Counted from the stretch's first letter, positions 25,327 to 34,618 are shown. The stretch is DNA of 64,000 bases from Candidatus Scatomonas merdigallinarum (GCA_018716305.1 DVKB01000019.1:62001-126000); one strand, 5' to 3'. Notes: generated from the sequence alone by a model not told the origin. Program-made: numbers and translations.

Positions 25327-26025
25327 ATGAAAAGAATATTGTTGAAACTCAGCGGTGAGGCACTGGCGGGAGAGAAGGGAACCGGTTTTGACGAACAGGT
25401 AGTCACCGGCGTCGCCAAACAGGTAAAAGTGCTGGTGGACGAGGGAATGGAGGTTGGCATCGTCATCGGCGGCGGCAACTTCTGGAGAGGAAGGAGCAGC
25501 AAAAATATTGACCGGACCAAGGCGGACCAGATCGGTATGCTGGCTACGGTGATGAACTGCATTTACGTTTCGGAAATTTTCCGCTCCCAGGGGATGATGA
25601 CCTCGGTACTGACACCCTTTTCCTGCGGGGAATTCACCAAAATGTACTCCAAAGACAGATGCAATAAATACTTTGCCCACAAAATGGTGGTTTTCTTCGC
25701 CGGAGGTACGGGACATCCTTATTTTTCCACGGACACCGGCACCGTACTGCGGGCTGTGGAGATTGAGGCGGACAATATTCTGCTGGCCAAGGCAGTGGAC
25801 GGGGTCTATGACAGCGATCCAAAGGACAATCCCCAGGCCAGAAAATATTCGGAGGTTTCGATCCAGGAGGTCATCGACAAAAAGCTGAAGGTGGTGGACC
25901 TGACCGCTTCTATTATGTGCATGGAGCAGAAGATGCCCATGACGGTGTTCGGGCTGAACGAAAAGGACAGTATCGTCAACGCGGCTCACGGCGTGACCAC
26001 CGGCACCAGGGTGACTGTAGACTAA
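25327..26025 (+). CDS. pyrH: UMP kinase
   Basis: A 232-residue bacterial-type UMP kinase of the amino acid kinase fold: RILLKLSGEALAGEKGTG, VIGGGNFWRGRS, GTGHPYFSTDT and AVDGVYDSDPKDNP are all present. It makes UDP from UMP. The ATG at 25327 is preferred over one five codons upstream, as GAGG lies nine bases before it. It heads a long same-strand run with frr, uppS, cdsA, dxr and rseP. Confidence 0.97.
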   Translation: MKRILLKLSGEALAGEKGTGFDEQVVTGVAKQVKVLVDEGMEVGIVIGGGNFWRGRSSKNIDRTKADQIGMLATVMNCIYVSEIFRSQGMMTSVLTPFSCGEFTKMYSKDRCNKYFAHKMVVFFAGGTGHPYFSTDTGTVLRAVEIEADNILLAKAVDGVYDSDPKDNPQARKYSEVSIQEVIDKKLKVVDLTASIMCMEQKMPMTVFGLNEKDSIVNAAHGVTTGTRVTVD

Positions 26026-26055
26026 AGGGAGTGAGCGAAGGAGGATTTTACATCG

Positions 26056-26607
26056 ATGGATGAAAGAGTAAAGAAGTATGACAGCAAAATGGAAAAAACC
26101 CTGGCAAATCTGGACAGCGAGCTGGGCACTATCCGGGCGGGACGGGCAAATCCCCATGTTCTGGACCGGATCACGGTAGATTATTACGGGGTTGCCACCT
26201 CTCTGCAGCAGGTTGCCAATATTACCGTTCCCGAAGCCAGGATGATCCAGATCCAGCCCTGGGAATCGTCTCTCATCAAAGAGATCTGCAAGGCCATTCA
26301 GAAATCAGATCTGGGCATCAATCCCAACACGGACGGCAAGGTAGTCCGGCTGGTATTTCCGGAACTGACAGAGGAGCGCCGCAAGGAGCTGGTCAAGGAG
26401 GTTAAGAAAAAAGGCGAGGCTGCCAAGGTAGCCATCCGCAACATCCGCCGGGACGCCAACGAAGCCTTCAAGAAGCTGGAGAAGGAGGATGTCTCTGAAG
26501 ATGAGATTAAAAAACTCAGCGAGGAGATCCAGAAGCAGACGGACAAGCGCATCAAAGAGATCGATCAGAGCGTAGAAGTAAAATCCAAGGAAATCTTAAC
26601 GGTATAA
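26056..26607 (+). CDS. frr: Ribosome recycling factor
   Basis: A 183-residue protein of standard length, with [21 protein letters not shown] and [16 protein letters not shown] as landmarks. With EF-G it splits the post-termination ribosome. AAGGAGG precedes the ATG. The pyrH-frr order is conserved across bacteria. Confidence 0.98.
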   Translation: MDERVKKYDSKMEKTLANLDSELGTIRAGRANPHVLDRITVDYYGVATSLQQVANITVPEARMIQIQPWESSLIKEICKAIQKSDLGINPNTDGKVVRLVFPELTEERRKELVKEVKKKGEAAKVAIRNIRRDANEAFKKLEKEDVSEDEIKKLSEEIQKQTDKRIKEIDQSVEVKSKEILTV

Positions 26608-26620
26608 AAGCCTTGAGGGG

Positions 26621-26644
26621 GGCTGTTGCAGCAGTGTAACAGCC
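26621..26644 (+). terminator. Small hairpin between frr and uppS
   Basis: GGCTGTT pairs with AACAGCC around a 10-base loop and is followed by TTCCTT. It is a weak terminator at best and is more likely a processing or stability element. Confidence 0.35.
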
Positions 26645-26676
26645 TTCCTTGCTGTATAATCAGGAGGAAACTTTTT

Positions 26677-27390
26677 ATGGAGGTACCGAATCATATCGCC
26701 ATCATTCTGGACGGAAACGGGCGCTGGGCCAGGGCGAAGGGAATGCCCAGAAGCTACGGCCATGTGGTGGGCTGCGATAATCTTGAAAAAATGTGCAATA
26801 TCATCTGTGATATGGGCGTAAAGTATCTGACGGTCTACGCTTTTTCCACGGAGAACTGGAAACGGTCCCAGCAGGAAATTAAAGTGCTGATGAATCTGTT
26901 CCGCCGGTATCTGAAGCGCTGTGAGCGCAGCGCCAGGAGAAACCAGATGCGGGTGAAAATCATCGGGGATCCGGAGGGCCTGGATCCGGATATCCAGGAG
27001 AAGATCCGGGAACTGGAGGACATGTCCGCGGGATATGAGCGGATGTTTTTTCAGATTGCCCTGAACTACGGAGGACGGGACGAGATTCTCCGGGCGGTGA
27101 CCCGGATGAACGCCGACGCCAGAGCGGGAAGGATCCCGGAGGAAAAGGTAAGCCCGGAGCTTTTTGAATCCTATCTGGATACCGCCGGGATCCCGGATCC
27201 GGATCTGCTGATCCGCACCAGCGGCGAGGAGCGGATTTCCAATTTCCTTCTGTGGCAGCTGGCCTACACGGAATTTTATTTTACGGATGTGCCCTGGCCG
27301 GCCTTTGACAAAGAGGAATTGGTCAAGGCTATTGAAAAATATAATGGCAGAGACAGGAGATACGGAGGAGTCAGAGGCCAGAAGGCGTAA
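26677..27390 (+). CDS. uppS: Undecaprenyl diphosphate synthase (cis-prenyltransferase)
   Basis: A 237-residue enzyme. HIAIILDGNGRWARAKGMPR carries the catalytic Asp; YAFSTENWKR, ALNYGGRDEI and the closing DLLIRTSGEERISNFLLWQ with FTDVPWPAF are conserved. It condenses isopentenyl units to the C55 carrier lipid used for peptidoglycan. The start follows CAGGAGGAAA. It fits with dxr downstream, which supplies isoprenoid units. Confidence 0.97.
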   Translation: MEVPNHIAIILDGNGRWARAKGMPRSYGHVVGCDNLEKMCNIICDMGVKYLTVYAFSTENWKRSQQEIKVLMNLFRRYLKRCERSARRNQMRVKIIGDPEGLDPDIQEKIRELEDMSAGYERMFFQIALNYGGRDEILRAVTRMNADARAGRIPEEKVSPELFESYLDTAGIPDPDLLIRTSGEERISNFLLWQLAYTEFYFTDVPWPAFDKEELVKAIEKYNGRDRRYGGVRGQKA

Positions 27391-27402
27391 GGAGGACAAA
27401 GT

Positions 27403-28191
27403 ATGTTTGTGACACGACTGATCAGCGGCGTGGTGCTGGTGGCTATCGCCCTGGTGACCATCGGACTGGGAAACTGGGTTCTGTTCGCCACTTTGCTGCT
27501 GGTCTCACTGATTGGAGCCCGGGAATTGTATCAGGCCATGAAGGTCAGCAAAAAAGGCTTTTCCCTGCTGGAGCTTGGAGGGTACGCCGGTATTATCCTG
27601 TATTATCTGGGTATGGTATTTCTGGAGGAAAAGTTTCATCTGGCGGCCATTCTGGCAGGGCTTGTGATCCTGATGTTCATCTATGTGTTCCGGTATCCCG
27701 AATACCATGCCCATCAGGTCATGGCGGCCTTTTTCGGGATCGTCTACGTGGGAGTCATGCTGTCCTGCGTCTATCAGGCCAGAATGCTGCCGGGAGGTCA
27801 TTTCCATGTATGGCTGATCTTCCTCTGCTCCTGGGGCTGCGATACCTGCGCCTACTGCGCGGGCATGCTTTTCGGAAAGCACAAAATGGCTCCGGTTCTG
27901 AGCCCGAAAAAGTCCGTGGAGGGAGCGGTAGGGGGCGTGGCGGGAGCCGTGCTGCTGGGAGTAATCTTCGCGGCGGTGACCAAAGGCCCCGCGGCGGAGT
28001 ACGCGGGAATCTGCGGCGCGGGAGCTCTGATCTCCATGGTGGGGGATCTGGCGGCTTCCGCTGTTAAGAGAAACATGGAGATCAAAGATTACGGAAAACT
28101 GATCCCGGGCCACGGCGGAATTCTGGACCGGTTTGACAGCGTGATCTTTACAGCGCCGGTGATTTATTATCTTGCTCTGGTGCTGACCTGA
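27403..28191 (+). CDS. cdsA: Phosphatidate cytidylyltransferase
   Basis: A 262-residue membrane protein with about seven hydrophobic segments. The CDS signature occupies the C terminus: SMVGDLAASAVKRNMEIKDY, then GKLIPGHGGILDRFDS. It makes CDP-diacylglycerol from phosphatidate and CTP for phospholipid synthesis. It starts 12 bases after uppS. Confidence 0.96.
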   Translation: MFVTRLISGVVLVAIALVTIGLGNWVLFATLLLVSLIGARELYQAMKVSKKGFSLLELGGYAGIILYYLGMVFLEEKFHLAAILAGLVILMFIYVFRYPEYHAHQVMAAFFGIVYVGVMLSCVYQARMLPGGHFHVWLIFLCSWGCDTCAYCAGMLFGKHKMAPVLSPKKSVEGAVGGVAGAVLLGVIFAAVTKGPAAEYAGICGAGALISMVGDLAASAVKRNMEIKDYGKLIPGHGGILDRFDSVIFTAPVIYYLALVLT

Positions 28192-28213
28192 TTGTGGGAC
28201 GGGGGAACTTTCT

Positions 28214-29356
28214 ATGAAAACGATTGCGGTATTGGGATCCACCGGATCCATCGGAACCCAGACCCTGGATGTGGTGCGGGAGCACGGGGATATCCGCGTC
28301 GGCGCCCTGGGGGCGGGGAGCAATATTGATCTTCTGGAAAAACAGATCCGGGAATTCCGTCCCGGCCTGGCGGCTGTCTGGGAGGAGGAAAAGGCCCGGG
28401 AGCTGAAATCCAGGGTTCGTGATACCAACACAAAGATCGTCTCCGGAATGGACGGCCTGCTGGAACTGGCGGTGCTGCCGGAGGCGGAGCTGCTGGTGAC
28501 GGCCATTGTGGGAATGATCGGGATCCGCCCCACCATGGCGGCCCTGGAGGCCGGCAAGGATATTGCCCTGGCCAACAAGGAGACTCTGGTAACGGCAGGC
28601 CATCTGATTACGGAGCTGGCAAAAAAGACAGGGGCCGGAATTCTGCCGGTGGACAGTGAGCACAGCGCCATTTTTCAGTGCCTTCACGGGGAAAATCCAA
28701 GGGAGGTGAGCCGGCTTCTGATCACGGCCTCCGGCGGGCCCTTCCGGGGATATAAAAGGAAACAGCTGGAAAAGGTACAGGTGGAGGATGCCCTGAAGCA
28801 TCCCAACTGGTCTATGGGCCCGAAGATCACCGTTGATTCCGCCACTCTGGTAAACAAGGGACTGGAAGTGATGGAGGCCCGGTGGCTGTTCGGGGTGCGG
28901 CTGGAGCAGATCCAGGTGCTGGTGCAGCCCAGGAGCGTCATCCATTCCATGGTGGAATTCCGGGACGGAGCGGTGCTGGCCCAGCTGGGGGCTCCGGATA
29001 TGCGGCTGCCCATTCAGTACGCCCTCTATTACCCGGAAAGACCCTATCTCACCGGGGAGAGGCTGGATTTTGAAAAACTGGCGGAGATCACCTTTGAGAG
29101 GCCGGACACGGAAACCTTCCAGGGACTTCCCCTGGCTCTGAAGGCCGCGGCCGCCGGGGGATCTGTGCCCACGGTATTTAACGCCGCCAATGAAAAGGCA
29201 GTGGAGCTGTTCCTGAAGCGAAAGATCGGTTTCCTGGACATTTACGATATAATCGGATTGGCCATGGAGCATCACAAAAGGATAGAACACCCGAATCTTC
29301 AGCAGATTCTGGATACGGAGGCGGAAACCTATGACTGGATTGAAAGCAGGTGGTAA
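28214..29356 (+). CDS. dxr: 1-deoxy-D-xylulose 5-phosphate reductoisomerase
   Basis: A 380-residue enzyme. The N-terminal nucleotide site is AVLGSTGSIGTQTLDVV; ALANKETLVTAG, VDSEHSAIFQCL, ITASGGPF and HPNWSMGPKITVDSATLVNK are the substrate and metal regions. It converts DXP to MEP with NADPH, the committed step of non-mevalonate isoprenoid synthesis. rseP starts three bases after its stop. Confidence 0.98.
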   Translation: MKTIAVLGSTGSIGTQTLDVVREHGDIRVGALGAGSNIDLLEKQIREFRPGLAAVWEEEKARELKSRVRDTNTKIVSGMDGLLELAVLPEAELLVTAIVGMIGIRPTMAALEAGKDIALANKETLVTAGHLITELAKKTGAGILPVDSEHSAIFQCLHGENPREVSRLLITASGGPFRGYKRKQLEKVQVEDALKHPNWSMGPKITVDSATLVNKGLEVMEARWLFGVRLEQIQVLVQPRSVIHSMVEFRDGAVLAQLGAPDMRLPIQYALYYPERPYLTGERLDFEKLAEITFERPDTETFQGLPLALKAAAAGGSVPTVFNAANEKAVELFLKRKIGFLDIYDIIGLAMEHHKRIEHPNLQQILDTEAETYDWIESRW

Positions 29357-29359
29357 AAT

Positions 29360-30649
29360 TTGACTATATTGATCGCGATCCTGATTCTCAGCGCGGTGAT
29401 TTTTTTCCATGAACTGGGACATTTTCTTATGGCCAAAGCCAACCGTGTGGTGGTGACAGAGTTTGCCTTCGGTCTGGGGCCAAGACTTCTCTCTTTTAAA
29501 AAGGGAGATACTATTTACGCCTGGAGGCTGCTGCCCTTCGGGGGCTTCTGTTCTATGCTGGGGGAAGATGAGGAGGAGGACGCGGAGGGCAGCTTTACAA
29601 AAGCCTCGGTCTGGCGGCGGATCGCCATTGTGGCGGCGGGACCGGTATTTAACTTTATTCTGGCTTTTCTGATCTCCATTATCGTCATCAGCGTGGTGGG
29701 CTCCGACCCGGCCAGAGTGACAGAGGTGCCGGAGAATTCCCCCGCGGCGGAAGCCGGCCTGCGGGAGGGAGATCTGATCCTGAAGTATGAAGGGAACGGC
29801 ATCGCCAACGGACGGGAACTTGCCACGGACATCGACATGGACGGCGTGCCCCTGGATTCTGTGGAGATTACCTTCCGCCGGGATGGAAAGACACATAAAA
29901 TTTCCTATGAACCGGAAAAAATCACCCGCTATCTGGCGGGGTATTACTATACGCCCGACAGCAGCGGGCCGGCGGAGATCACCTCCGTAATGAAGGGATA
30001 TCCGGCGGAAGCGGCCGGACTGCAGGCAGGGGATGTGATCACGGAGATTGACGGAACAAAAATCACCACTTCCAGTGAGCTGGCCCGGTACTGGGAAGAA
30101 CACACCATGGACGGAAGCCCTGTGGAATTGTGTTATGAAAGAGACGGGGAGAGTTACAGGACCCGGCTTACCCCGGTGGAGGATACCTCCGCCTCCCTGG
30201 GATTTGATTTTAATCTGGCCAGAGAAAAAATGTCTCCTCTGAGTACTCTGAAATACAGCGCCGGGGAGATGAATTACTGGATCCACCTCACCATTAAATC
30301 TGTAGTCAGCCTGGTCCGGGGGGATTTTTCCGTCAATGATCTCTCAGGCCCCATCGGAGTGGTGGACGCGGTGGACCAGGTGGTGGATGAGACCAGAAGC
30401 GAGGGCGCGGTGATTGTGAGCATGAGCCTGCTGAATATGGTGATTCTTCTGTCCGCCAATCTGGGAGTCATGAATTTGCTGCCGCTTCCCGCTCTGGACG
30501 GGGGCAGGCTGATCTTTCTGCTGATCGAAGCGGTGCGGCGGAAACCTATAAAGCGGAATGTGGAGGGAATGATCCACTTCGCGGGGATGATGCTGCTGAT
30601 GGTGCTGATGGTCTATGTGGCTTTCAATGATGTGAGGAGAATTTTCTGA
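29360..30649 (+). CDS. rseP: Site-2 intramembrane zinc metalloprotease (RIP family)
   Basis: A 429-residue membrane protease. The zinc motif HELGH lies in the first helix, and the second motif NLLPLPALDGGRL in a late helix. Two PDZ-like domains occupy residues about 120-270 (GLREGDLILKYEGNGI and GLQAGDVITEIDG). It cleaves membrane-spanning segments, usually anti-sigma factors. The start is a TTG at 29360 with only a weak AGGTGG site inside the dxr end. In many Firmicutes ispG and polC come next; here they do not. Confidence 0.95.
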   Translation: MTILIAILILSAVIFFHELGHFLMAKANRVVVTEFAFGLGPRLLSFKKGDTIYAWRLLPFGGFCSMLGEDEEEDAEGSFTKASVWRRIAIVAAGPVFNFILAFLISIIVISVVGSDPARVTEVPENSPAAEAGLREGDLILKYEGNGIANGRELATDIDMDGVPLDSVEITFRRDGKTHKISYEPEKITRYLAGYYYTPDSSGPAEITSVMKGYPAEAAGLQAGDVITEIDGTKITTSSELARYWEEHTMDGSPVELCYERDGESYRTRLTPVEDTSASLGFDFNLAREKMSPLSTLKYSAGEMNYWIHLTIKSVVSLVRGDFSVNDLSGPIGVVDAVDQVVDETRSEGAVIVSMSLLNMVILLSANLGVMNLLPLPALDGGRLIFLLIEAVRRKPIKRNVEGMIHFAGMMLLMVLMVYVAFNDVRRIF

Positions 30650-30727
30650 GCAAAGGGTCTCTGCCGCGCATAGGAGCTTCTGCCCGGTCATATAATAGTC
30701 AGAAATGAGAAACCGGCAGGTGCTTGC

Positions 30728-31993
30728 ATGAAAAAGACAGGAATCCATATGGCACAGTCAGAGGGGCAGGATACCGGAAAGCTGCAGGTGCAGGTTGTAA
30801 CCAGCGGGCAGCGGCGTCCTGTCCCGGAGGCCCGGGTTTCCATCTCCTATACGGGAGATCCGGGAGCCCCTATTGAAGAACTGAAGACGGACAAAGACGG
30901 ACGGACCCAGGAGGTGGATCTTCCCGCGCCGCCTGTGGAATACAGCATGGAGCCCGAAGCGGACCAGCCCTATTCGGAATACACGATACGGGTTGCCGCT
31001 CCGGGTTTTTCTACGGTAGTGGTGGCCGGATCAGAGCTGCTGTCCGGAGAAACCTCCAGACAGCAGGTGATGCTGGATCCGGAAACCGCGGAAGGCCAGT
31101 ACCGGGATATAGTGATCCCGGCCCACACGCTTTTTGGCAATTATCCGGAAAAAATTCCGGAGGATGAGATCAAGCCGGTGACAGAGACCGGGGAGATTGT
31201 TTTGAGCCGGGTGGTGGTTCCGGAGTATGTGGTGGTTCATGACGGAGCGCCCTCGGACAGCACTGCCATGGACTATTATGTGAGATACCGGGACTATATT
31301 AAAAATGTGGCCAGCAGCGAGGTTTACGCCACCTGGCCGGCAGATGCCCTGCGGGCCAATATTCTGGCCATTATGTCTTTTACTCTGAACCGTGTATACA
31401 CAGAGTGGTACAGAAACCGGGGATATGAATTTACCATCACTTCCTCTACAGCCTATGACCACAAATGGATCTACGGGCGCAATATTTTTGACAGCATTTC
31501 TGTGATCGTGGATGAGATTTTCGCGGACTACCTGTCCCGGCCCAATGTGAAGCAGCCCATACTGACCCAATACTGTGACGGGAAAAAGGTGTCCTGCCCC
31601 AACTGGATGAGCCAGTGGGGAAGCAAGGCCCTGGCGGATCAGGGATATTCCGCCATACAGATCCTCAGAAATTATTACGGGCAGGATCTGTATATTAACA
31701 CAGCGGAGGAAATTTCCGGAATCCCAGCCTCCTGGCCGGGAGAAAATCTGGATATCGGCTCATCCGGAAGCAAAGTGCGTCAGATCCAGGAACAGCTGAA
31801 CGCCATCGCGGAGGTATACAGTTCTATCCCTATGACCGGTGCGGACGGTATTTTTTCGGAAGCTACCAAGGAATCGGTGCGGGCGTTTCAGCGGCTGTTC
31901 GGTCTGCCTGCCAGCGGAATTGTAGACTATCCCACCTGGTATAAGATCCAGGAGATCTATGTGGCGGTGACCCGGATCGCGGAACTGCAGTGA
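30728..31993 (+). CDS. SpoIID-like domain protein with C-terminal peptidoglycan-binding domain
   Basis: A 421-residue protein without a signal peptide. Residues about 15-110 resemble a carboxypeptidase-regulatory-like beta domain (QRRPVPEARVSISYTG). Residues about 175-320 resemble SpoIID: YRDYIKNVASSEVYATWPAD, ALRANILAIMSFTLNR and a closing GYSAIQILRNYYG. Residues about 340-405 are a PG_binding_1 repeat (GSSGSKVRQIQEQLNAI, DGIFSEATKESVRAFQ). The plan suits a spore- or septum-linked cell-wall protein. A TATAAT at 30691-30696 lies upstream without a clear -35. An in-frame ATG at 30749 is an alternative start. Confidence 0.75.
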   Translation: MKKTGIHMAQSEGQDTGKLQVQVVTSGQRRPVPEARVSISYTGDPGAPIEELKTDKDGRTQEVDLPAPPVEYSMEPEADQPYSEYTIRVAAPGFSTVVVAGSELLSGETSRQQVMLDPETAEGQYRDIVIPAHTLFGNYPEKIPEDEIKPVTETGEIVLSRVVVPEYVVVHDGAPSDSTAMDYYVRYRDYIKNVASSEVYATWPADALRANILAIMSFTLNRVYTEWYRNRGYEFTITSSTAYDHKWIYGRNIFDSISVIVDEIFADYLSRPNVKQPILTQYCDGKKVSCPNWMSQWGSKALADQGYSAIQILRNYYGQDLYINTAEEISGIPASWPGENLDIGSSGSKVRQIQEQLNAIAEVYSSIPMTGADGIFSEATKESVRAFQRLFGLPASGIVDYPTWYKIQEIYVAVTRIAELQ

Positions 31994-32017
31994 CGCTGCA
32001 TTCCGGAATAAAGGAAC

Positions 32018-32046
32018 TTGTACCCCGGGAGTTCAGCTGATATAAT
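32018..32046 (+). promoter_or_regulatory. Sigma-A promoter of the lipoprotein gene
   Basis: TTGTAC at 32018-32023 and TATAAT at 32041-32046 have a 17-base spacer. Confidence 0.75.
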
Positions 32047-32105
32047 AAAAAAGATTCAGGAGCAGTCCTGTTTCTGAAATGATTTTTACAAGGGAGGAAA
32101 TGAAT

Positions 32106-33581
32106 ATGAACTCAAAAGCCATCGGGCTGCGTTTTGGCGTCCTTCTGGCCGGGATCCTGTGCGCGGCGTCCTTTACTGCCTGCGGAGGCGAGAAAACGGG
32201 GGAAGCGGGGGACGCTAAAAGCCTTGCCGCTGCTGTAGCGGAAAATCTGGATAAGATAGAATCTTTTTCCGGAGGAATGACTATGGATTTCGGGGCCTCG
32301 GCGTCTTATGAGGAGTCCGGAATGGAGGCGAATATTGATATCGCCATGGGCATGGACCTGGAGCTGAGCGCCACCCTGGATCCGGCTGCGACGCAGATGA
32401 AGGGAACCCTGTCCTTTTCTATGATGGGGCAGGATATGGAGACGGACGTGGAGTCCTATACCGTGGAAGAGGACGGGGAGAGAGTTTCCTACGCGGACAG
32501 CGGAAACGGATGGGTCCGCACCGTACAGAAGGACGCGGAACAGGAAGATTTTCTCAATGAAAATATTTATGACAGCATTGCCGGCGGCCAGGCGGAGGCT
32601 GTACTGGAGGAAGAGGAAGCCATGGTCAACGGCCAGGCGGCGTATGTGATTTCTTCCGAACTGTCCGGAAGCGATCTGGAAGATTTTATGAGTGAATCTT
32701 TTTCCGGCACAGATGAGATGATGGGTGAGGACAGTGTTGACTGGGGGGAAGGAGCTGCGCAGATCAAGATTTTTATCTACAAAGAATCCAGACTGCCTGC
32801 CAGAGTACAGGTGGACTGCCGGGACTTCGGCCGGGCGCTGATGGAGGCCAGCGTGGGAAATACGCCGGGCGTCAATATAGAGATCAGCGCGTTTGATATG
32901 AGCCTTTTCTTTGACGAATACAATTCCGTGGAGGCGATCCAGGTGCCGGAGGAGGCGCGCTCCGGCGCTTCCGAGGAAAATGAGGAGACAGATAGCGAAA
33001 GTATCCGGGAAGAGCTGGAGGACAGCGGCCTGGAGGAAGAAGAGGCCGGCGTGGATACCTCCGGGGAGGAGACCGGGGAAGAGGAACTGGCGCCCAACGC
33101 GGACGGCAGCTATACGATTCAGACCGGCGGGCATACCGCGGATATCACCTTAATGGACGGACAGGAATACTGCTACGCCAACGGGGAGGACGGATATTTT
33201 TCCAGTATGGCGGCGGATATCAGCGGAGAGGAGGACTTCTCCTACATCTACCAGCTGAACGATTATTATACTCTGGAGGACGCGGAAGAAGAGTACACAG
33301 ACTGCTCCTGGATGGACGACTACCAGGAGTACAGCAATGTCGTCTGCAGCAAAGTCCAGCAGATGGACGTGGACGGCAGAACGGTATACTGGGCCCAGGT
33401 GGACTATGTATATGACAGCGGATACGGTGCCAGCAATATCCGCAATCTGCATGCCTGGACGGAAGTGGGGGATATCCTCTTTACCGTTGAACTGAATAAC
33501 AGTTCCTATGAGGAAAATGTAATGCCTACAGGAAGCCAGGAACTGCTGGCGGAGGCCATAAGGAGAGTCGTCCTCAAATAA
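32106..33581 (+). CDS. Acidic lipoprotein with LolA/LppX-like N-terminal domain
   Basis: A 491-residue protein. The signal peptide ends at ASFTAC, with Cys26 as the lipidation site. Residues about 40-270 look like a curved beta-sheet domain of the LolA/LppX type, built of alternating strands such as GTLSFSMMGQDMETDV and ending ALMEASVGN. A very acidic linker (residues about 285-335, Glu/Ser/Gly-rich) leads to a second domain of about 150 residues (YTIQTGGHTADITL to the end). The function is unknown. The ATG at 32106 follows GGGAGGAAA. It is a single gene with its own promoter and terminator. Confidence 0.8.
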   Translation: MNSKAIGLRFGVLLAGILCAASFTACGGEKTGEAGDAKSLAAAVAENLDKIESFSGGMTMDFGASASYEESGMEANIDIAMGMDLELSATLDPAATQMKGTLSFSMMGQDMETDVESYTVEEDGERVSYADSGNGWVRTVQKDAEQEDFLNENIYDSIAGGQAEAVLEEEEAMVNGQAAYVISSELSGSDLEDFMSESFSGTDEMMGEDSVDWGEGAAQIKIFIYKESRLPARVQVDCRDFGRALMEASVGNTPGVNIEISAFDMSLFFDEYNSVEAIQVPEEARSGASEENEETDSESIREELEDSGLEEEEAGVDTSGEETGEEELAPNADGSYTIQTGGHTADITLMDGQEYCYANGEDGYFSSMAADISGEEDFSYIYQLNDYYTLEDAEEEYTDCSWMDDYQEYSNVVCSKVQQMDVDGRTVYWAQVDYVYDSGYGASNIRNLHAWTEVGDILFTVELNNSSYEENVMPTGSQELLAEAIRRVVLK

Positions 33582-33585
33582 GCAG

Positions 33586-33632
33586 AAAAGATCTGCCCTT
33601 TCATTCCGTCGAGGAAGGGCAGATCTTTTTTT
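33586..33632 (+). terminator. Rho-independent terminator after the lipoprotein gene
   Basis: AAAAGATCTGCCCTT pairs with AAGGGCAGATCTTTT around a 14-base loop and runs into T7. Confidence 0.9.
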
Positions 33633-33815
33633 GCGGCCGCCAGCCTGCGCGTGTTCCACGGGATTTGCTAAGGTGAGACCGGACACCGCAGATACGGCGT
33701 GAAAGCCGCACTCCTCCCGGAACTGGCAGCAGATTCATTATAAGCCGCAGCGGATCAAAATACAAGAGAGATCAAACCAGCTGAGAGAATTCTTTGTAAA
33801 AATTTCAAAATTACG

Positions 33816-33844
33816 TTGAAAAGAATATGGTTTTATTTTATAAT
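33816..33844 (+). promoter_or_regulatory. Sigma-A promoter of the rhaM-like gene
   Basis: TTGAAA at 33816-33821 and TATAAT at 33839-33844 have a 17-base spacer, with a leader of about 105 bases. The remainder of the 324-base gap (33633-33956) holds nothing I recognise. Confidence 0.75.
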
Positions 33845-33956
33845 AAGAGCATCGGCAGAAGAGAAATATTTGTGCAGACTGCTGAAATCAAAGGCCTCGA
33901 TGCAGGCATACATACACTCTGGCTGCGGCCAAATAATTGTTTAGGGAGGCATAATC

Positions 33957-34430
33957 ATGAGACGAGTAGCTGAAATTATCCATGTTGTACCGGAGGAGAG
34001 GGAAGAGTATCTGAAAACCCACCTGAATCCCTCGGAAAAGGTCGCTCAGATCCTGTGGATTCACGGAATCCGCAATCAGGTATACTTCGCGCTGAACGAT
34101 CTGCTGCTGATGAGCTTTGAATATGTAGGCAATGAATTTTATAAAGATATGGCAGCGATTGCCGCGTATCCGGAGATGAAGAATTATCTGGTGCAGACCC
34201 GGCGCCGGGATGTTCCCGCGGACAGGCAGATGTCCACAAACTGGTGGGCTCCCCTGAAGAGACTGGGAACCACTCTGGCGGAAAGCCCCATGCCGGACGA
34301 TGAGGATGAGGGATATACCCTGGAGGAGCAGTACCGTTCCATGATCAGCGGCGAGATGATCGCCAATGTGGCCACCCACAATGACATTACCTTTGACGAC
34401 GATGACTGGAGCGAATCCATACATATTTAA
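33957..34430 (+). CDS. L-rhamnose mutarotase-like protein with C-terminal extension
   Basis: A 157-residue protein. Residues 1 to about 105 follow the RhaM/YiiL pattern: a beta strand (EIIHVVPEEREEYLKTH), a helix, LLMSFEYVGNEFYKDMAAIA, and WWAPLK near residue 98. RhaM interconverts alpha and beta anomers of L-rhamnose, and related proteins act on fucose. Standard RhaM is about 104 residues; here an acidic tail of about 50 residues is added. The neighbouring sugar clusters, including a rhamnulokinase-like gene 10 kb away, fit a role in 6-deoxysugar use. The substrate is inferred. Confidence 0.72.
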   Translation: MRRVAEIIHVVPEEREEYLKTHLNPSEKVAQILWIHGIRNQVYFALNDLLLMSFEYVGNEFYKDMAAIAAYPEMKNYLVQTRRRDVPADRQMSTNWWAPLKRLGTTLAESPMPDDEDEGYTLEEQYRSMISGEMIANVATHNDITFDDDDWSESIHI

Positions 34431-34443
34431 GAAGCTGAAAAAG

Positions 34444-34474
34444 AAAAGAGCTGGCCTCGCGGCGCAGCTCTTTT
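34444..34474 (+). terminator. Rho-independent terminator after the rhaM-like gene
   Basis: AAAAGAGCTG pairs perfectly with CAGCTCTTTT around an 11-base loop. Confidence 0.85.
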
Positions 34475-34502
34475 CCCTACACAGAAATTGTGTGATTGCA
34501 TT

Positions 34503-34556
34503 GCGGCTGGGGAAGCCGCCATGTCAGAGAGTCCGGAGAAATCCGGACATTTTTAT
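34503..34556 (+). terminator. Tandem small hairpins, the second with a GAAA tetraloop and T tract
   Basis: GCGGCT (34503-34508) pairs with AGCCGC (34514-34519). GTCCGGA (34531-34537) pairs with TCCGGAC (34542-34548) around GAAA, followed by ATTTTTATT. They lie after a good terminator, so they may be a back-up terminator or the end of a short untranslated RNA. Confidence 0.45.
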
Positions 34557-34589
34557 TATAGAAGTATAAAAAAATAGTGTCAATGAAAA

Positions 34590-34618
34590 TTTGCAAAAAC
34601 AAAAAAATATTTTGCAAA
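34590..34618. promoter_or_regulatory. Inverted repeat TTTGCAAAA-N11-TTTTGCAAA upstream of araR
   Basis: Perfect 9-base arms lie 11 bases apart within an AT-rich stretch about 35 bases upstream of the araR -35 box. It is a candidate binding site for an unknown factor. Confidence 0.4.
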
